Shown here: one piece after another, positions 1 through 10,239 of the stretch
How the letters are laid out: each line of letters begins with the position of its first letter
Position numbering within the stretch: position 1 is the stretch's first letter
From: Rosenbergiella metrosideri
GTDB lineage: Bacteria > Pseudomonadota > Gammaproteobacteria > Enterobacterales > Enterobacteriaceae
Length of the DNA: 64,000 nucleotides
Direction: 5' to 3'
Assembly (NCBI RefSeq): GCF_022602565.1
Contig: NZ_JALBCV010000011.1
Location: forward strand, 1 to 64,000
Translations under genes and position numbers: made by a program
Notes under the pieces: model-generated
Database searches by the model: none
What the model was told of the DNA's origin: nothing
What the model saw: only the letters and a program-made list of their open reading frames with translations

Positions 1-1
1 T

Positions 2-3000
2 CAAAAAACGCGGCGCACGGCTAACGATGCCGCGATTGAATTACTTAACGAATTACCGATTGGTACAGATGGCAATACGCTGAGCGATGAACAACGTGCA
101 ATTCTGGCTAAGTACACTGGCGAAGGTGGGCTACAAGGCGAGGGCGGCAGTCAGTATGAATACTACACGCCTCAGTTTATGGCCGAGGGTATTTGGGACC
201 TAATGAAAGAGTACGGTGCGAGCGCTGGCCATGTACTTGAACCGTCAGCCGGAACGGGGATTTTCCAGGAAACTAAGCCGACTACCTCTATCATGTCGAG
301 CGCTGAAATCTCGCCGATTTCTGGACGCATTAACAAGCTATTGCACCCCGAAGATGAAGTGAATTTAGGGGCCTTTGAGAAGTTAGCCAGCGCGGTACCG
401 GATGGGACTTACGATCATGCCGTGGGTAACGTTCCATTTGGTGAAGGACGCTCCGGCTTTGCTCAACTGGATCCGGCTTATGCGCAAGAGAAGAACATCG
501 GTAATTACTTTGTACTGCGTACCATCGACAAGGTTAAGCCTGGCGGTTTAGTTGTGCTAGTGGTGCCCAACGGTATGACTGACAGCACTAAGAGTAAGAA
601 GCTACGCGATCAGGTATCACGCAAGGCTGAGTTTTTAGGCGCGCACCGTATGCCGTCCGGTACCTTTGCTGAGTCTGGCACCTCAACGGTTGTCGATGTG
701 TGGGTCCTGCGCAAGCATACCGAAGCCCTCAAGACGATCATTGACGACAGTACCGACAAAGTATTGAAGCAAGCCAACGTTTTATGGCCGGAATTTTTAA
801 CAGGTAAATGGTTCCTGCAGGACGGTAAAAAATTCGTGCACGGGGAAATGGAACGCACCGAATATCAAAACATGCTGGTGGTCAAAAAGGATGCGCAAAT
901 CACCGATGCTGCCATGAAAACCGCGTTATCACGCCGTTTTGAGTCCCGTATTGATTATGACGCGTTAGGCACCCCCACTAGCACATTTCAAGGCGCAAAA
1001 GAAGGAGATCACCGACTGGTCTCAGGTATTTGGCATGAATTTAACGGTGAAATGTGGGTTAAGCAGACGCAAAGCGACACAACCATTGTGGATGCAACGC
1101 AATTTGGTGCGCAGAATTACGCTGAGTTAAGTGGCCGGACTTCCTCAACTGAGGGGCTATTGAGCTTTAACGCCGAGCAGCTGCAGAACATCGCGCGAAG
1201 CTACCCGAATCTTTTAACCGAGCAAGTTCATGCCGTTGTTCAATTCGCTAACTCACAGCCACCGGCTTCCCGTGAGCGCGTTTTACGGGGTGGCATGATT
1301 GGCCTTGAAATCATTAAGGGAACCGACAGGGCGGCACTAGGACAAGACTCAGCCGAAATCTTTGCCGATGCCGCGAAGCTTGTTAGTGCTGAGTTTGATC
1401 AGTATGGCCGGTGCGACACGATTAAGGCTAAAAACCTTTCCGATCCGCGCTCCCGTGCCTGGTTAGCGTTTAAGGGCAACGTTTCACCCACTGGCGAAGT
1501 CTCTGATCTCTTGTCAGGTACGCTCGATACAGAGGCGGCTGTAGGCGTTAACTTTGCGGAACCTGAGCAAGTGATCGCGCACCTCTTTAGCCAGGTAAGT
1601 TTAACGCCGGTCACGCTTGATGACTTTCGGGCAAACTTCACCGGCGAGCTGCCGGCAGATGATGACGAGGCACTGACCTACCTCGCGCAATTTAAAGAAA
1701 TCGCCCTCGATGGCAACGGCAACTTACTGCCGATGACGCGCGCCACCTCCGGCGATGTACGCGGTCGTGCCAAAGACCTCTTGGCGCTGGCCGGCTCCGT
1801 GCCAGAAGGCCACCAGCAAGATAACTACCTACGCCAGATTGATGAAATCAACGCGAAACGTGGTCGTATCGAGCTGAAAAAAATCAAAATTAACCTCAAT
1901 GCGCGCTGGCTTGACCGCCGACTTATCCAGGAGTTTTTAGCGGATCAGGGTTATGACCAGTTCAAGTACACCACGCCGGATCTGGATATTCAGAATGGCG
2001 AGCTCTTATCGCCAGATGGGTATGCCGGCAAAGATGGCGTATTCACCGGCTACCAGATGCGTACCGTGGTTTCACCAAAAACAGGTGAAAAAGAGTTTAA
2101 GAAGGCCACTAATGCTAACGGTTTCCTGAATCAGTTAGAAAACTACCTCAACGGCGTGAAGCCGCGCGGCTCTAATGCAGGTAAATACCTGACCAAAATC
2201 GCTGCCATGGAGGAAAGCTTTAACGAGTGGATCGCCTCTCACGCCAGCGCCGAACAGGTTGAGGATGACTACAACGATGCGTTTAACGGCTATGTGGCGT
2301 TCGCGCACTCTGATGCGAGCCTGAACCTATCCGGGATTAGTGGCAAACGCATACCAATGAGCCACCAAAACGAGGAAGTGCGCCGCTTATCAGAAGATGG
2401 CCGGGGCATAATGGGCTTTGGTACCGGACTTGGGAAAACAACAACCGGCTTAGCACTTGAAGCGTATAACTTTGAGAATGGCCGGACGAAACGCACCGCG
2501 ACCGTAGTACCGAAAGCCGTCTATCAAAACTGGTACCACGAAGCGCGCGAGTTCTATTCGGATGAAGCTTTCGCCACGATGCTGTTTGTTGGCCTCGATG
2601 TGGTGACGGGGGATGACGGTAAACCATTAACCGCGCCGGTGCGTAACGAGAAAAACGAAATCGTCACGGATAAAGACGGTAATCCCGTTGTGCGTGATGT
2701 AGTTAAGGAGTCCTCAGCCGCCGATATTTTGCTACGCCTGAACCAGATCCCTACGTCTAACTGGCGAAACGTGATCCTGACTAAAGAGCAATTCGCCTCA
2801 ATTCCACTGCGCCAAGAGACTATTGAGGCGAACCAACAACAAGCCGTATTCGATGCGATTGAATCTGGCCGCGTTGATATTGGTAAATCCTCGCACCGTG
2901 AAGCGAGCAAGATTAACCGCCTCAAGGACAAAGCCGCCGATACCGGCAGCGCGAAAAAGCAGAACGTACCGTATTTTGAAGACATGAATTTTGACAGTGT

Positions 3001-6000
3001 GATCGCCGATGAAGGCCACAACTACCGAAACTCATTCTCTGCAGGGCGTGAAGCCGGACAATTGGCCTATCTGCCGACCTCTGCAGTCTCGCAAATCTCG
3101 CGTGACATGGCGGTGAAGTCGTCTTATCTGATGAATAAGAACAATGGCCGTGGTGTAGTCATGCTGACTGCTACACCGCTCGTTAACTCCCCGATTGATG
3201 CGTTTAACATGCTTTCGCACGTTATTCCTGCAGGTGAGTGGCAAGCGATGGGCGTTTATACGCCAGATGACTTTGTTAGAGTATTCGGTGAAACAGCGAC
3301 CGTGGATGTTCAGGCCATTTCAGGCGCTATCGAACAGAAACAGGGGCTAGTGGGCTTTAAAAACCTTGATGGCTTGCGTGGTATCTTCCACCGTTGGGCG
3401 TCAATCAAGACCGCTGCAGACGTTAAGGCTACCGTCAAAATACCGGACATTATCGAGAAATCCGTAGCGGTACCGATGACAGACGAGCAATCAGAAGCCT
3501 ATGAGGTGCTACGTCAACGGGCGACCTTGCTCAGTAGCGGCACGTCCCTGGTTAAAATGGATGATGGCGATACAGGCGTATCAAACTCTAAGCCTGACGA
3601 TGCTATTTTCTCAATTATCCGCGACATGGATAAGGTTTCACTGGATCCTGATTTATACAAAAACCAGATGCGTTTTCAGTTCAAGCCCGAAGACGCGGAA
3701 AAAGTTAAGGCAATTGTCGCTAAGTTACCGCTCTCAGCCGGTGGTAGTGATGACGAAGACGACAACGGCAGTGATAACCCTCTCAAACAGTCGAAAGAAA
3801 TCACGACAACGCTTACCGATAACGGGACCTACTTAGAGCTGACAGTCAGTGTCGAGCTCGAAAAAGAGGTACTCAAGGCCATTGCTGATGCAGGAATTGA
3901 TCTCAGTCAAGTTTCCCATCCAGTACCGCCTAAATACGCGGCCCTTATCGAAAACCTCAAAACCGGACTAGAAGACGGTAAGCAAATCATTTTCATTGAT
4001 GAAAAGACGCAGCACGGCAAATTACAGCGCATTATCTCTCAAGCCCTGGGAATGGATGCAAGCCAGATAGGGATTATCAATGCCACAACCGTTGCAAGCG
4101 CTGGTGGACCAAAAATCAAAGCCGTTAAGCAGCCGGTGGAGCCGAAAGAGGGCAAAAACGGCTACAAAGATGGCGCGTGGGAGAAGTATTACGCGGATAA
4201 GGCTCGTTATGAGGACTATATCGCCGCGAAAAGTGATGTAAGCCTGTCTGGCATGGAAGGTATCGCCGCTGATTACAACGAAGGCCGTACCCCTATCGTT
4301 ATCTGTAACAAGAAAGCGGAAGTCGGGATCAACCTTCACAAAGGGACCACGGACATTCACCATTTAACGTTCCCGTGGACACCGGCGAGTATTAACCAAC
4401 GTAACGGACGTGGCGCGCGCGTGGGATCGAGTAATGAATCTGTCCGGGCGCATTACTATTGCGGCAAAGGAACCTTTGATGACTTCCGCTTAGAGACGCT
4501 GCAGCGTAAAAAAGATTGGCTGACCACGGTAATGACGTCTGACGAGTCTGAAATGGCGAACGGTGACGCCGCAAGCCATGAAGAACGTGCCGTTATGCTT
4601 GCTGCAAACCCCGAAGAACGCCGCGCAATGCTTGCCAAGCAAAAGGCTGAGCGTGAAGCGGAGCAAAAGCGCGTAGCGACTCAGAACGCGACTAATGCCC
4701 TCAATACCTACCTAAAAGCCAGTAATGCAGCTTCAAGACCGATTGAGCAGCTACAAAGTGAAGTCGATACAGCCACCAAAGCGGTAGCTGATTTAGGGGT
4801 GGATCTCGAAAGAGCGCGTGAAAACCAGACGCACTACGAGGAAGCCATGAAGGATAGCCGCACCTCGCTATCTAGCTACTACCAAGGTGAGCGCCGCAAT
4901 GCGCGCCGGAAGTTCAAAGAAGTCAGCGCAAGCTTGCTAGACGCACAAGACACACTCAAGAAGGCAAACAATGCCCTTAAACGTGCGAAAAGTGCTGGTA
5001 GTGCTATCAAGCGCTCGCTCGCAGACGTGGAACGAGCTGTTAAAGATGGCGTATTAGATATTGACCAGGACGTGATTGATAATCCGGCCTCTTATACGCA
5101 GTTACCGGATGGACGCCTGGTTAAAGTCGGCAACTACTTTAAAACATCGGCCAATGAAGAAGGCGACATTACCGCCGTTGTTCGCCTAACAGCCATTTAC
5201 CCGGAAAAGGGAAGCTGTAGCGTTGAGGTGATCAATATCACAAGGTCATCTGGTTATTCCTACACAAATTGGGGACCAGGCGACACGCGCAATGTGACCA
5301 TGAGCAATTTAGGCGAGAAGGTCACTCTCTCAGAGAGTGATGCACAATTGCTTAAACGCGCGGCAATGGGCGTTCTTAGTACCGAGATTGCGAGTAGTTT
5401 TACCGCAAGTAAATTCGCTGAGCTCACTAAAGATGCCGGAATTAAGGTGAACGTGGTCCGTAACAGCTATTCATCCAGCGGTGCTGACTACTGGTTAGCT
5501 GATAAAGGAGGCAAGCTTGCGAGCGTTAGCATGTCCCGTGACACCCTCCAAGGGGATAACCTGCTTTACCCTGATTCGAGTAATGAGCAGTTAAAAACCC
5601 GTGTCGCTGAGTGGTACCACGATTCCAGTAATTCTAGTTATGGGCTTAAAGAGTTTCTTAAAGCGTTATATGGATCTAATTACCTAACTATCCTTCAAGG
5701 TTACGGCGCGCAAGCCACCATCAAAGACGTTGAGCCGGTTTACGATAAGTTCATCGCCAAGTGTGAGGAAAAATACCCTCAGTACGGCTCATTCTTCCAC
5801 ACTGACCTAGAACAAGGTAAGGCGTTCTACTTCACCAAGACCGATGCATTAAGTCGCTGGCAATACAGTATCTCTGATTACTCTGTCCGGGCAGAATTGA
5901 CCGCGAAATTCTCAAACGAGAAAGAGATCACCGAGTTTATCCGTACCGTTAAAGAGGCGCGCATGAAGGCGAAAGGCGATGCCCTGGCGCAAGCCGGTGC

Positions 6001-6766
6001 TGAGTACGGCCAAGCTGTCATTAAGGCGATTAATACCGTGTCACAGATGCAGATAAACAGCGCGCTATCGGACATGGTAGGGGTTGGCTATTACAACCTA
6101 ATCAACACGGCCAGAAACGACCAAGAGGCGATCCGCTCCGATATTCCACTGTATATCGCTACAGGGGTATTTTTCGGGGCTGTCATGCAATCAGAAGTCG
6201 ATGACGCGAAAACATGGAGCGCGATTACACAGCTAGTCACTTCCACCAGCCAAACTATCAACGCTCTAAGAGCCGGTAAGTATCAAGATTCTGGCCGCGT
6301 GGAAGGTGAAGCCGACATGACCTTTGATGAATGGATTAAGGCGTTAACGGGCGAGCTAACCGATGCAGAACGCGAAACTATTAAAACCAATGCCGCTAAA
6401 GCTGCCACCGTGGCAGACCAGACGGTTGAGGCTGAGGTGGATAGCCAACAAGCAGACGGTTACACGATTAACGTTGTGAAAAATGACCTCAAAGCGAGCG
6501 TTAAGTCTAAATTCCGTGGCCGTTTCTACACGCGCACCTTAAACATTGATGCCGGTAACGGCGTGGTGCTTGTGGATGTAGGCAGTGAGCCGGTACTTAA
6601 ACAGAAGGAAGTGCGAGAGCTATTAAAGACTCAATACGGCGCAATCTTTTGGGACTTCTCACAGAATCCGGTCGCCGGTAGTGACTTCAATATGCCAGCT
6701 TGGGTGATTGAAAAGAGCGTGGATCAGATACAACTAACAACCGCGATAAATCGCGTTAGAAAATAG
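2..6766 (+). CDS. darB: DarB-like antirestriction protein: N6-adenine methylase fused to a helicase (5' end outside the window)
   Basis: The frame is open from base 2, so the first methionine at 179 is internal and the true start lies upstream; at least 2,254 residues are present, about the size I remember for P1 DarB. Counting from the methionine at 179, a SAM-binding motif LEPSAGTG is at residues 20-27 and a catalytic NVPF motif at 84-87 (family NPPF/Y). A superfamily 2 helicase follows: Walker A in GFGTGLGKTT (nt 2416-2445), motif II DEGH (nt 3007-3018), motif III LTATPL and a C-terminal helicase motif ending in NQRNGRGARVG (nt 4393-4425). A coiled coil comes next, around nt 4600-5050. In P1, DarB enters the virion, is injected with the DNA and protects it from type I restriction. 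The role here follows from that family. Confidence 0.85.
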   Translation, partial: QKTRRTANDAAIELLNELPIGTDGNTLSDEQRAILAKYTGEGGLQGEGGSQYEYYTPQFMAEGIWDLMKEYGASAGHVLEPSAGTGIFQETKPTTSIMSSAEISPISGRINKLLHPEDEVNLGAFEKLASAVPDGTYDHAVGNVPFGEGRSGFAQLDPAYAQEKNIGNYFVLRTIDKVKPGGLVVLVVPNGMTDSTKSKKLRDQVSRKAEFLGAHRMPSGTFAESGTSTVVDVWVLRKHTEALKTIIDDSTDKVLKQANVLWPEFLTGKWFLQDGKKFVHGEMERTEYQNMLVVKKDAQITDAAMKTALSRRFESRIDYDALGTPTSTFQGAKEGDHRLVSGIWHEFNGEMWVKQTQSDTTIVDATQFGAQNYAELSGRTSSTEGLLSFNAEQLQNIARSYPNLLTEQVHAVVQFANSQPPASRERVLRGGMIGLEIIKGTDRAALGQDSAEIFADAAKLVSAEFDQYGRCDTIKAKNLSDPRSRAWLAFKGNVSPTGEVSDLLSGTLDTEAAVGVNFAEPEQVIAHLFSQVSLTPVTLDDFRANFTGELPADDDEALTYLAQFKEIALDGNGNLLPMTRATSGDVRGRAKDLLALAGSVPEGHQQDNYLRQIDEINAKRGRIELKKIKINLNARWLDRRLIQEFLADQGYDQFKYTTPDLDIQNGELLSPDGYAGKDGVFTGYQMRTVVSPKTGEKEFKKATNANGFLNQLENYLNGVKPRGSNAGKYLTKIAAMEESFNEWIASHASAEQVEDDYNDAFNGYVAFAHSDASLNLSGISGKRIPMSHQNEEVRRLSEDGRGIMGFGTGLGKTTTGLALEAYNFENGRTKRTATVVPKAVYQNWYHEAREFYSDEAFATMLFVGLDVVTGDDGKPLTAPVRNEKNEIVTDKDGNPVVRDVVKESSAADILLRLNQIPTSNWRNVILTKEQFASIPLRQETIEANQQQAVFDAIESGRVDIGKSSHREASKINRLKDKAADTGSAKKQNVPYFEDMNFDSVIADEGHNYRNSFSAGREAGQLAYLPTSAVSQISRDMAVKSSYLMNKNNGRGVVMLTATPLVNSPIDAFNMLSHVIPAGEWQAMGVYTPDDFVRVFGETATVDVQAISGAIEQKQGLVGFKNLDGLRGIFHRWASIKTAADVKATVKIPDIIEKSVAVPMTDEQSEAYEVLRQRATLLSSGTSLVKMDDGDTGVSNSKPDDAIFSIIRDMDKVSLDPDLYKNQMRFQFKPEDAEKVKAIVAKLPLSAGGSDDEDDNGSDNPLKQSKEITTTLTDNGTYLELTVSVELEKEVLKAIADAGIDLSQVSHPVPPKYAALIENLKTGLEDGKQIIFIDEKTQHGKLQRIISQALGMDASQIGIINATTVASAGGPKIKAVKQPVEPKEGKNGYKDGAWEKYYADKARYEDYIAAKSDVSLSGMEGIAADYNEGRTPIVICNKKAEVGINLHKGTTDIHHLTFPWTPASINQRNGRGARVGSSNESVRAHYYCGKGTFDDFRLETLQRKKDWLTTVMTSDESEMANGDAASHEERAVMLAANPEERRAMLAKQKAEREAEQKRVATQNATNALNTYLKASNAASRPIEQLQSEVDTATKAVADLGVDLERARENQTHYEEAMKDSRTSLSSYYQGERRNARRKFKEVSASLLDAQDTLKKANNALKRAKSAGSAIKRSLADVERAVKDGVLDIDQDVIDNPASYTQLPDGRLVKVGNYFKTSANEEGDITAVVRLTAIYPEKGSCSVEVINITRSSGYSYTNWGPGDTRNVTMSNLGEKVTLSESDAQLLKRAAMGVLSTEIASSFTASKFAELTKDAGIKVNVVRNSYSSSGADYWLADKGGKLASVSMSRDTLQGDNLLYPDSSNEQLKTRVAEWYHDSSNSSYGLKEFLKALYGSNYLTILQGYGAQATIKDVEPVYDKFIAKCEEKYPQYGSFFHTDLEQGKAFYFTKTDALSRWQYSISDYSVRAELTAKFSNEKEITEFIRTVKEARMKAKGDALAQAGAEYGQAVIKAINTVSQMQINSALSDMVGVGYYNLINTARNDQEAIRSDIPLYIATGVFFGAVMQSEVDDAKTWSAITQLVTSTSQTINALRAGKYQDSGRVEGEADMTFDEWIKALTGELTDAERETIKTNAAKAATVADQTVEAEVDSQQADGYTINVVKNDLKASVKSKFRGRFYTRTLNIDAGNGVVLVDVGSEPVLKQKEVRELLKTQYGAIFWDFSQNPVAGSDFNMPAWVIEKSVDQIQLTTAINRVRK

Positions 6767-6779
6767 ATACAAACCTAAT

Positions 6780-6807
6780 AATCAGGGCGGTAATATTCGC
6801 TCTGATT
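6780..6807 (+). terminator. Stem-loop after darB
   Basis: AATCAGGGCG and CGCTCTGATT form a 10-bp stem with one wobble pair, 13 bases after the darB stop codon. No T-run follows, so this may be a processing or partial termination structure and not a strong intrinsic terminator. Confidence 0.4.
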
Positions 6808-6854
6808 ACAGTATAGTTATACAATATAAAATATATATAAAAGGTTAATAGAAT

Positions 6855-7316
6855 ATGACAACTTTAGTCGATACTGTAATACCACAAGAGGCATATTTAG
6901 AGGAAATATTACGAGGTGTAATGCCAGATGGTATGACCGAAAATAATTACTTGGACAGTTCACTCACTAATATTAAATCGCTGATCCTTTCGCAGCCAGA
7001 ACGCTATATTGCGTATGGTCCCTGGTGGCCGGCACTAAAACAATTGATAGTCGAAAGTGGGGAATACGGACTAGGACAAAATATAGATAGTGACGTGGCA
7101 GCTATCTACTCTTACCAGCGTCCCGCCCTAACGGTTCTTTCTGCCATCATTTACAGTGCTGAGCGTCTTGTTGATCACATTGTCACCGACCCGTATCATT
7201 ACCTCGATGTATCAGAAAGTGCCGATGATACAGAGCCTTATATGTATGTGAGTACAGATATTTCGATAACAAAATTCAACTTACCGACACAGGGGAGCGA
7301 CCAAAAAAGTGACTAA
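6855..7316 (+). CDS. Hypothetical protein, 153 aa
   Basis: I do not recognise this protein. It is acidic, with several YxxY-like aromatic stretches (ERYIAYGPWW, IYSYQRPAL) and no clear signal peptide or membrane segment. It sits alone after darB behind an A+T-rich leader and overlaps the next gene by 8 bases, so the two are probably translated together. The leader and these two genes are more A+T-rich than darB, which suggests a separately acquired accessory (moron) unit. Confidence 0.6.
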   Translation: MTTLVDTVIPQEAYLEEILRGVMPDGMTENNYLDSSLTNIKSLILSQPERYIAYGPWWPALKQLIVESGEYGLGQNIDSDVAAIYSYQRPALTVLSAIIYSAERLVDHIVTDPYHYLDVSESADDTEPYMYVSTDISITKFNLPTQGSDQKSD

Positions 7317-7560
7317 ATATAAGCGCGTTTACTGGAAGGATATTGCTGAACTTTGTGCAGCAAATGGCTCGGCAATTTTGCAGCATCCACAGTCCCGATC
7401 GATGACCTATGTAGCGAAATCAGGGCACTCTGTATGGTTAATTAATCCTGAAACAGAGAAGGTGATCAAAAAACTATCAGAATTAACGTTAAGCGAGTGG
7501 AAAGCACTAATTGACGAAACTCAATTAAATATTGAAGGGCAAATTAATAAAAATTTATAG
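7309..7560 (+). CDS. Hypothetical protein, 83 aa (GTG start)
   Basis: The GTG start at 7309 is preceded by GGGGAG at a good distance and lies inside the end of the previous gene, which supports translational coupling. The protein is small and basic, with a WKD...L..W pattern but no motif I can assign. Function unknown. Confidence 0.55.
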   Translation: MTKYKRVYWKDIAELCAANGSAILQHPQSRSMTYVAKSGHSVWLINPETEKVIKKLSELTLSEWKALIDETQLNIEGQINKNL

Positions 7561-7616
7561 TAATTTTAAATAATACAAGGCTACAATATTGCTTTATAAC
7601 AGTATGTAACGAAATT

Positions 7617-8138
7617 ATGACTTTACGGTTCTCAGAAGACTGGTATCAAGGCTATGTGAGTAAGAAATCGGTACCATCTAAAGCTAAAGGTACACCCAAA
7701 AAGCGAGCGAGTCGTAAAGTTGCAACGAACGTTAGTCCTCATGCTATCGCACTGGCAAAACTAGCCAAAAATCCAAGCTTAGAAGATGGAAAAGGCGAGC
7801 ACTATTCGCAGGTTCGCTATTTTGATTATTTTGAGCGCTTTCACCCCGATGTGTACGACCTGATCCACGCCACGCCTAACGGTGGATATAGAACGGAAAA
7901 GGCCGGGGCAGAAATGCGAGCAGAGGGACAGAAAAAAGGGTACCCCGACATATCTTTAGACTCGGCGCAGCAAGGGTTTTACGGACTGAGGATAGAGATG
8001 AAATATGGAAAGAACAGCCTCACTGCAGAACAGAAGATTTGGCGTGAAAGGCTAGAAGGGCAGGGATATAAGTACGTTGAATGTCGTTCTACAGAAGAAG
8101 CAATTAGCGTGACACTTGATTATATGAATTTGAACTAG
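7617..8138 (+). CDS. VRR-NUC domain endonuclease
   Basis: Residues from about 60 onwards carry the VRR-NUC (PD-(D/E)XK-type) pattern: a polar HYSQVRYF start, the HATPNGGYRTEKAGAEMRAEG block, GYPDIS with the catalytic Asp, IEMKYG with the Glu-x-Lys, and LTAEQKIW with the conserved Gln. The basic N-terminal 50 residues (KAKGTPKKRASRK) probably bind DNA. Stand-alone VRR-NUC proteins are common in phages, act as structure-specific or Holliday-junction-like nucleases, and probably help recombination or DNA maturation here. An A+T-rich 56-bp gap precedes it. Confidence 0.8.
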   Translation: MTLRFSEDWYQGYVSKKSVPSKAKGTPKKRASRKVATNVSPHAIALAKLAKNPSLEDGKGEHYSQVRYFDYFERFHPDVYDLIHATPNGGYRTEKAGAEMRAEGQKKGYPDISLDSAQQGFYGLRIEMKYGKNSLTAEQKIWRERLEGQGYKYVECRSTEEAISVTLDYMNLN

Positions 8139-8148
8139 GGAATTTCTC

Positions 8149-8406
8149 TTGAAAGAAGCATCATTACAATCACAGCACGAAAACAAGACAGCTACTAATC
8201 TCACGTACTCTGAGGTGGAGTCTTTACTAAACGCTAAACATGGTAACGCTTCCTTTTACCGTGCCAGTTGGCCGAAAGGCGAGTTTTTATTCATCGAAAT
8301 AAGTACCAAAGAGATCCAAGTCGTGCGTGATGGAAAGATACAAGGTCCAGCAAGGTTTATGCCGGACGATCTATTAGCAAACGATTGGATAGTTGAGGCG
8401 ATGTAA
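8149..8406 (+). CDS. Tad2-like (DUF2829) small protein
   Basis: 85 aa from a TTG start 10 bases after the nuclease stop, with an AGGGA-like ribosome site. The protein shows the DUF2829 layout: LTYSEVESLL near the start, R.SW followed by FLFIEI, and the C-terminal DLLANDWIV (family consensus DLLA.DWE.V). Some DUF2829 proteins are Thoeris anti-defence 2 (Tad2), which sequester the cyclic-ADPR-type signal. Membership is inferred from this pattern and the anti-defence role is only a possibility. A second, longer copy is at 10978..11619. Confidence 0.6.
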   Translation: MKEASLQSQHENKTATNLTYSEVESLLNAKHGNASFYRASWPKGEFLFIEISTKEIQVVRDGKIQGPARFMPDDLLANDWIVEAM

Positions 8407-8408
8407 TT

Positions 8409-8702
8409 GTGCGTAGTCATTTTTTTAGCGTCACGCTGGCCGACAATGACGGCCGGATGCAGACCAGCATTATCAAGCACAGCGAACGAAACCTTACCGC
8501 GCCAGTAATTAACGCGCAGTTAGATGAGGTTAACGCTTATCAGCCTGTCATTATCGCTTCCATCAATTACCTGGGGAAAATGTCAGATCACTACTTTGAA
8601 ACGGGCTTTAAAAAGCTGGTGGATCATTGGTGGTCAAAGTGGGTGATATTGCCCTCAATAGGTTTTGCGCTCGGTACCGCCGCGTATTGGCTCTCTCTAT
8701 AA
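8409..8702 (+). CDS. Hypothetical protein with C-terminal membrane segment
   Basis: 97 aa from GTG at 8409, three bases after the previous stop. Residues about 76-96 (WVILPSIGFALGTAAYWLSL) form a likely membrane anchor at the extreme C-terminus, leaving a soluble N-terminal domain. It is the last gene before a terminator hairpin. Function unknown. Confidence 0.6.
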   Translation: MRSHFFSVTLADNDGRMQTSIIKHSERNLTAPVINAQLDEVNAYQPVIIASINYLGKMSDHYFETGFKKLVDHWWSKWVILPSIGFALGTAAYWLSL

Positions 8703-8712
8703 AGAATTCTAC

Positions 8713-8736
8713 AAGCTCGGTTATGCCGGGCTTTTT
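8713..8736 (+). terminator. Rho-independent terminator
   Basis: AAGCTCGG and CCGGGCTT pair with one wobble across a TTATG loop and are followed by a T-run, 11 bases after the preceding stop codon. Confidence 0.75.
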
Positions 8737-8785
8737 GATGTATGCAACTTGATAAAACGGTTATAACCTTATAGATTTACGCGCA

Positions 8786-8800
8786 ATTATTATCTAATAG
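8786..8800 (-). promoter_or_regulatory. C1-like operator
   Basis: On the minus strand this reads CTATTAGATAATAAT, a close match to the recurrent motif CTATTAGAWAATNAT. It lies 18 bases before the next start codon, where a bound repressor would block transcription. Confidence 0.55.
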
Positions 8801-8817
8801 AGTATTGTAGGCGTAAA

Positions 8818-10239
8818 ATGGAACCACAAGCACAAGCAAAAACCCTCGAATTACCAGCCATCGTGCCAGGCGAAACCCCTTATACAGACGATTATTTCCA
8901 GCAAGCGGCCATGTCAGCCTTTAGCCAATTGGACATGGTGATCCACCGCTGCAAAGGTGATGACCTCAACATTAAAGCTATTCAAAACTGTAAAAGTGTT
9001 GTTGAACAGGTGATTGCCGACCTAAACGCGCGCCTAGACCATGAGGCGAGCGAATATAACGGCGTATTGGACGTGGTAGAGCAGCTGTATGACCGTCTCA
9101 AAGAGTCTTTATCTGCGATTGAGTCCCTAAAGGCGCAAGCCGCGACCGGCACTGATACATTAAGCGAACGGTTAGCTGAGGAAATCGACAAATCCGATAC
9201 CCTACAAGCCAATTACGACCGATTAGAAGCCAAGTTTGAGGCGTTTCGCCACGAACACGAAAAGATGGTGATTAATAATGATCGCGTGGCCGAGGTGGCT
9301 GCCATTCAATTACGCCAAGAACGTGCGGAGTTTGCTCATTACCGTAAGGCATTGCCGGAAAGCCTAAGTAAAGACAATCAAAAGCTGCAGCAAGAGAACG
9401 CCAAGTTACGCGCTGATCGCCGCGAAGATGCTAAGGTTCGCCAGGAGATATTAACGACCAATAAAAAATTGTCGTCCGAAAATAACACTCTGCAGCGTAA
9501 GCTATCTGACACCGAAAAATCAGCGAACAATATTCAGTTACGCAATCTCAATCTTGAGCATGACATGGCTGAAATGGCCCACCACATAAACCGTATGTCC
9601 GGTACTGATGGTTATACCGAGCACACAACGAGATCAATTGCCGGCCATAATATCACTTGTCACATAAACACGTTCCATCATCAAATCCTGATGCCGTTAT
9701 ATGGCGACTTTACCGAGCGTGATTGTCATTACGGGGTAAATGCACATTGGCAGATTAGAACGGCCACCATGATCGATATGACGGTATTAGCGTCACCATG
9801 GGGCAGAGCAATATTCCATAAGTTGCCGCACCTGGAACAGCATTGGAACGAAGACATAACCATTGATTTAGAAGGGCGCATTGAAGCTGCCTTTGAGGTA
9901 GAAACGCCACAACTCTACAAGCGCATTAAAGCCGGAGAAGAAGCCCCACTATCAGAGCTAAACCTTTCCACGCGTACAGCCAACACGCTTATGAATAACC
10001 GTTTTGTGACGGTACGTGATGTAGCGGCGATTCTGACACCGGAATTTAAAGATATTGATGGGTGCGGTGATGCGATGACTAAAGAGATTATCAATGCGGT
10101 GATCACCTGGGAAAATAACTGGTCAGCCGAGAATGGGGCAGTTGAGGAATACCGCCGTAGCAAGCTTTCAAGCCTTAAAATGCCTAACGAGCCGAACCGC
10201 GAACAACGCCGCAAACAGAAGGCAAAGAATAAACAGTGA
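8818..10239 (+). CDS. Coiled-coil protein with C-terminal helix-hairpin-helix-like domain
   Basis: 473 aa. Residues about 60-255 are a long charged coiled coil. A globular part follows (around 265-370). Residues about 380-440 (LSELNLSTRTANTLMNNRF, TVRDV, IDGCGDAMTKEI) resemble the RNA polymerase alpha C-terminal domain or related helix-hairpin-helix folds that bind DNA. The tail NREQRRKQKAKNK is basic. It stands alone between a terminator and a long non-coding region, behind a C1-like operator, so it is probably expressed when repression is lifted. The exact function is unknown. Confidence 0.7.
   Translation: MEPQAQAKTLELPAIVPGETPYTDDYFQQAAMSAFSQLDMVIHRCKGDDLNIKAIQNCKSVVEQVIADLNARLDHEASEYNGVLDVVEQLYDRLKESLSAIESLKAQAATGTDTLSERLAEEIDKSDTLQANYDRLEAKFEAFRHEHEKMVINNDRVAEVAAIQLRQERAEFAHYRKALPESLSKDNQKLQQENAKLRADRREDAKVRQEILTTNKKLSSENNTLQRKLSDTEKSANNIQLRNLNLEHDMAEMAHHINRMSGTDGYTEHTTRSIAGHNITCHINTFHHQILMPLYGDFTERDCHYGVNAHWQIRTATMIDMTVLASPWGRAIFHKLPHLEQHWNEDITIDLEGRIEAAFEVETPQLYKRIKAGEEAPLSELNLSTRTANTLMNNRFVTVRDVAAILTPEFKDIDGCGDAMTKEIINAVITWENNWSAENGAVEEYRRSKLSSLKMPNEPNREQRRKQKAKNKQ

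Noticed and set aside
2554-3021. Minus-strand frames opposite the darB helicase domain
   Set aside because: They overlap a complete, motif-supported coding frame on the other strand and lack ribosome sites.
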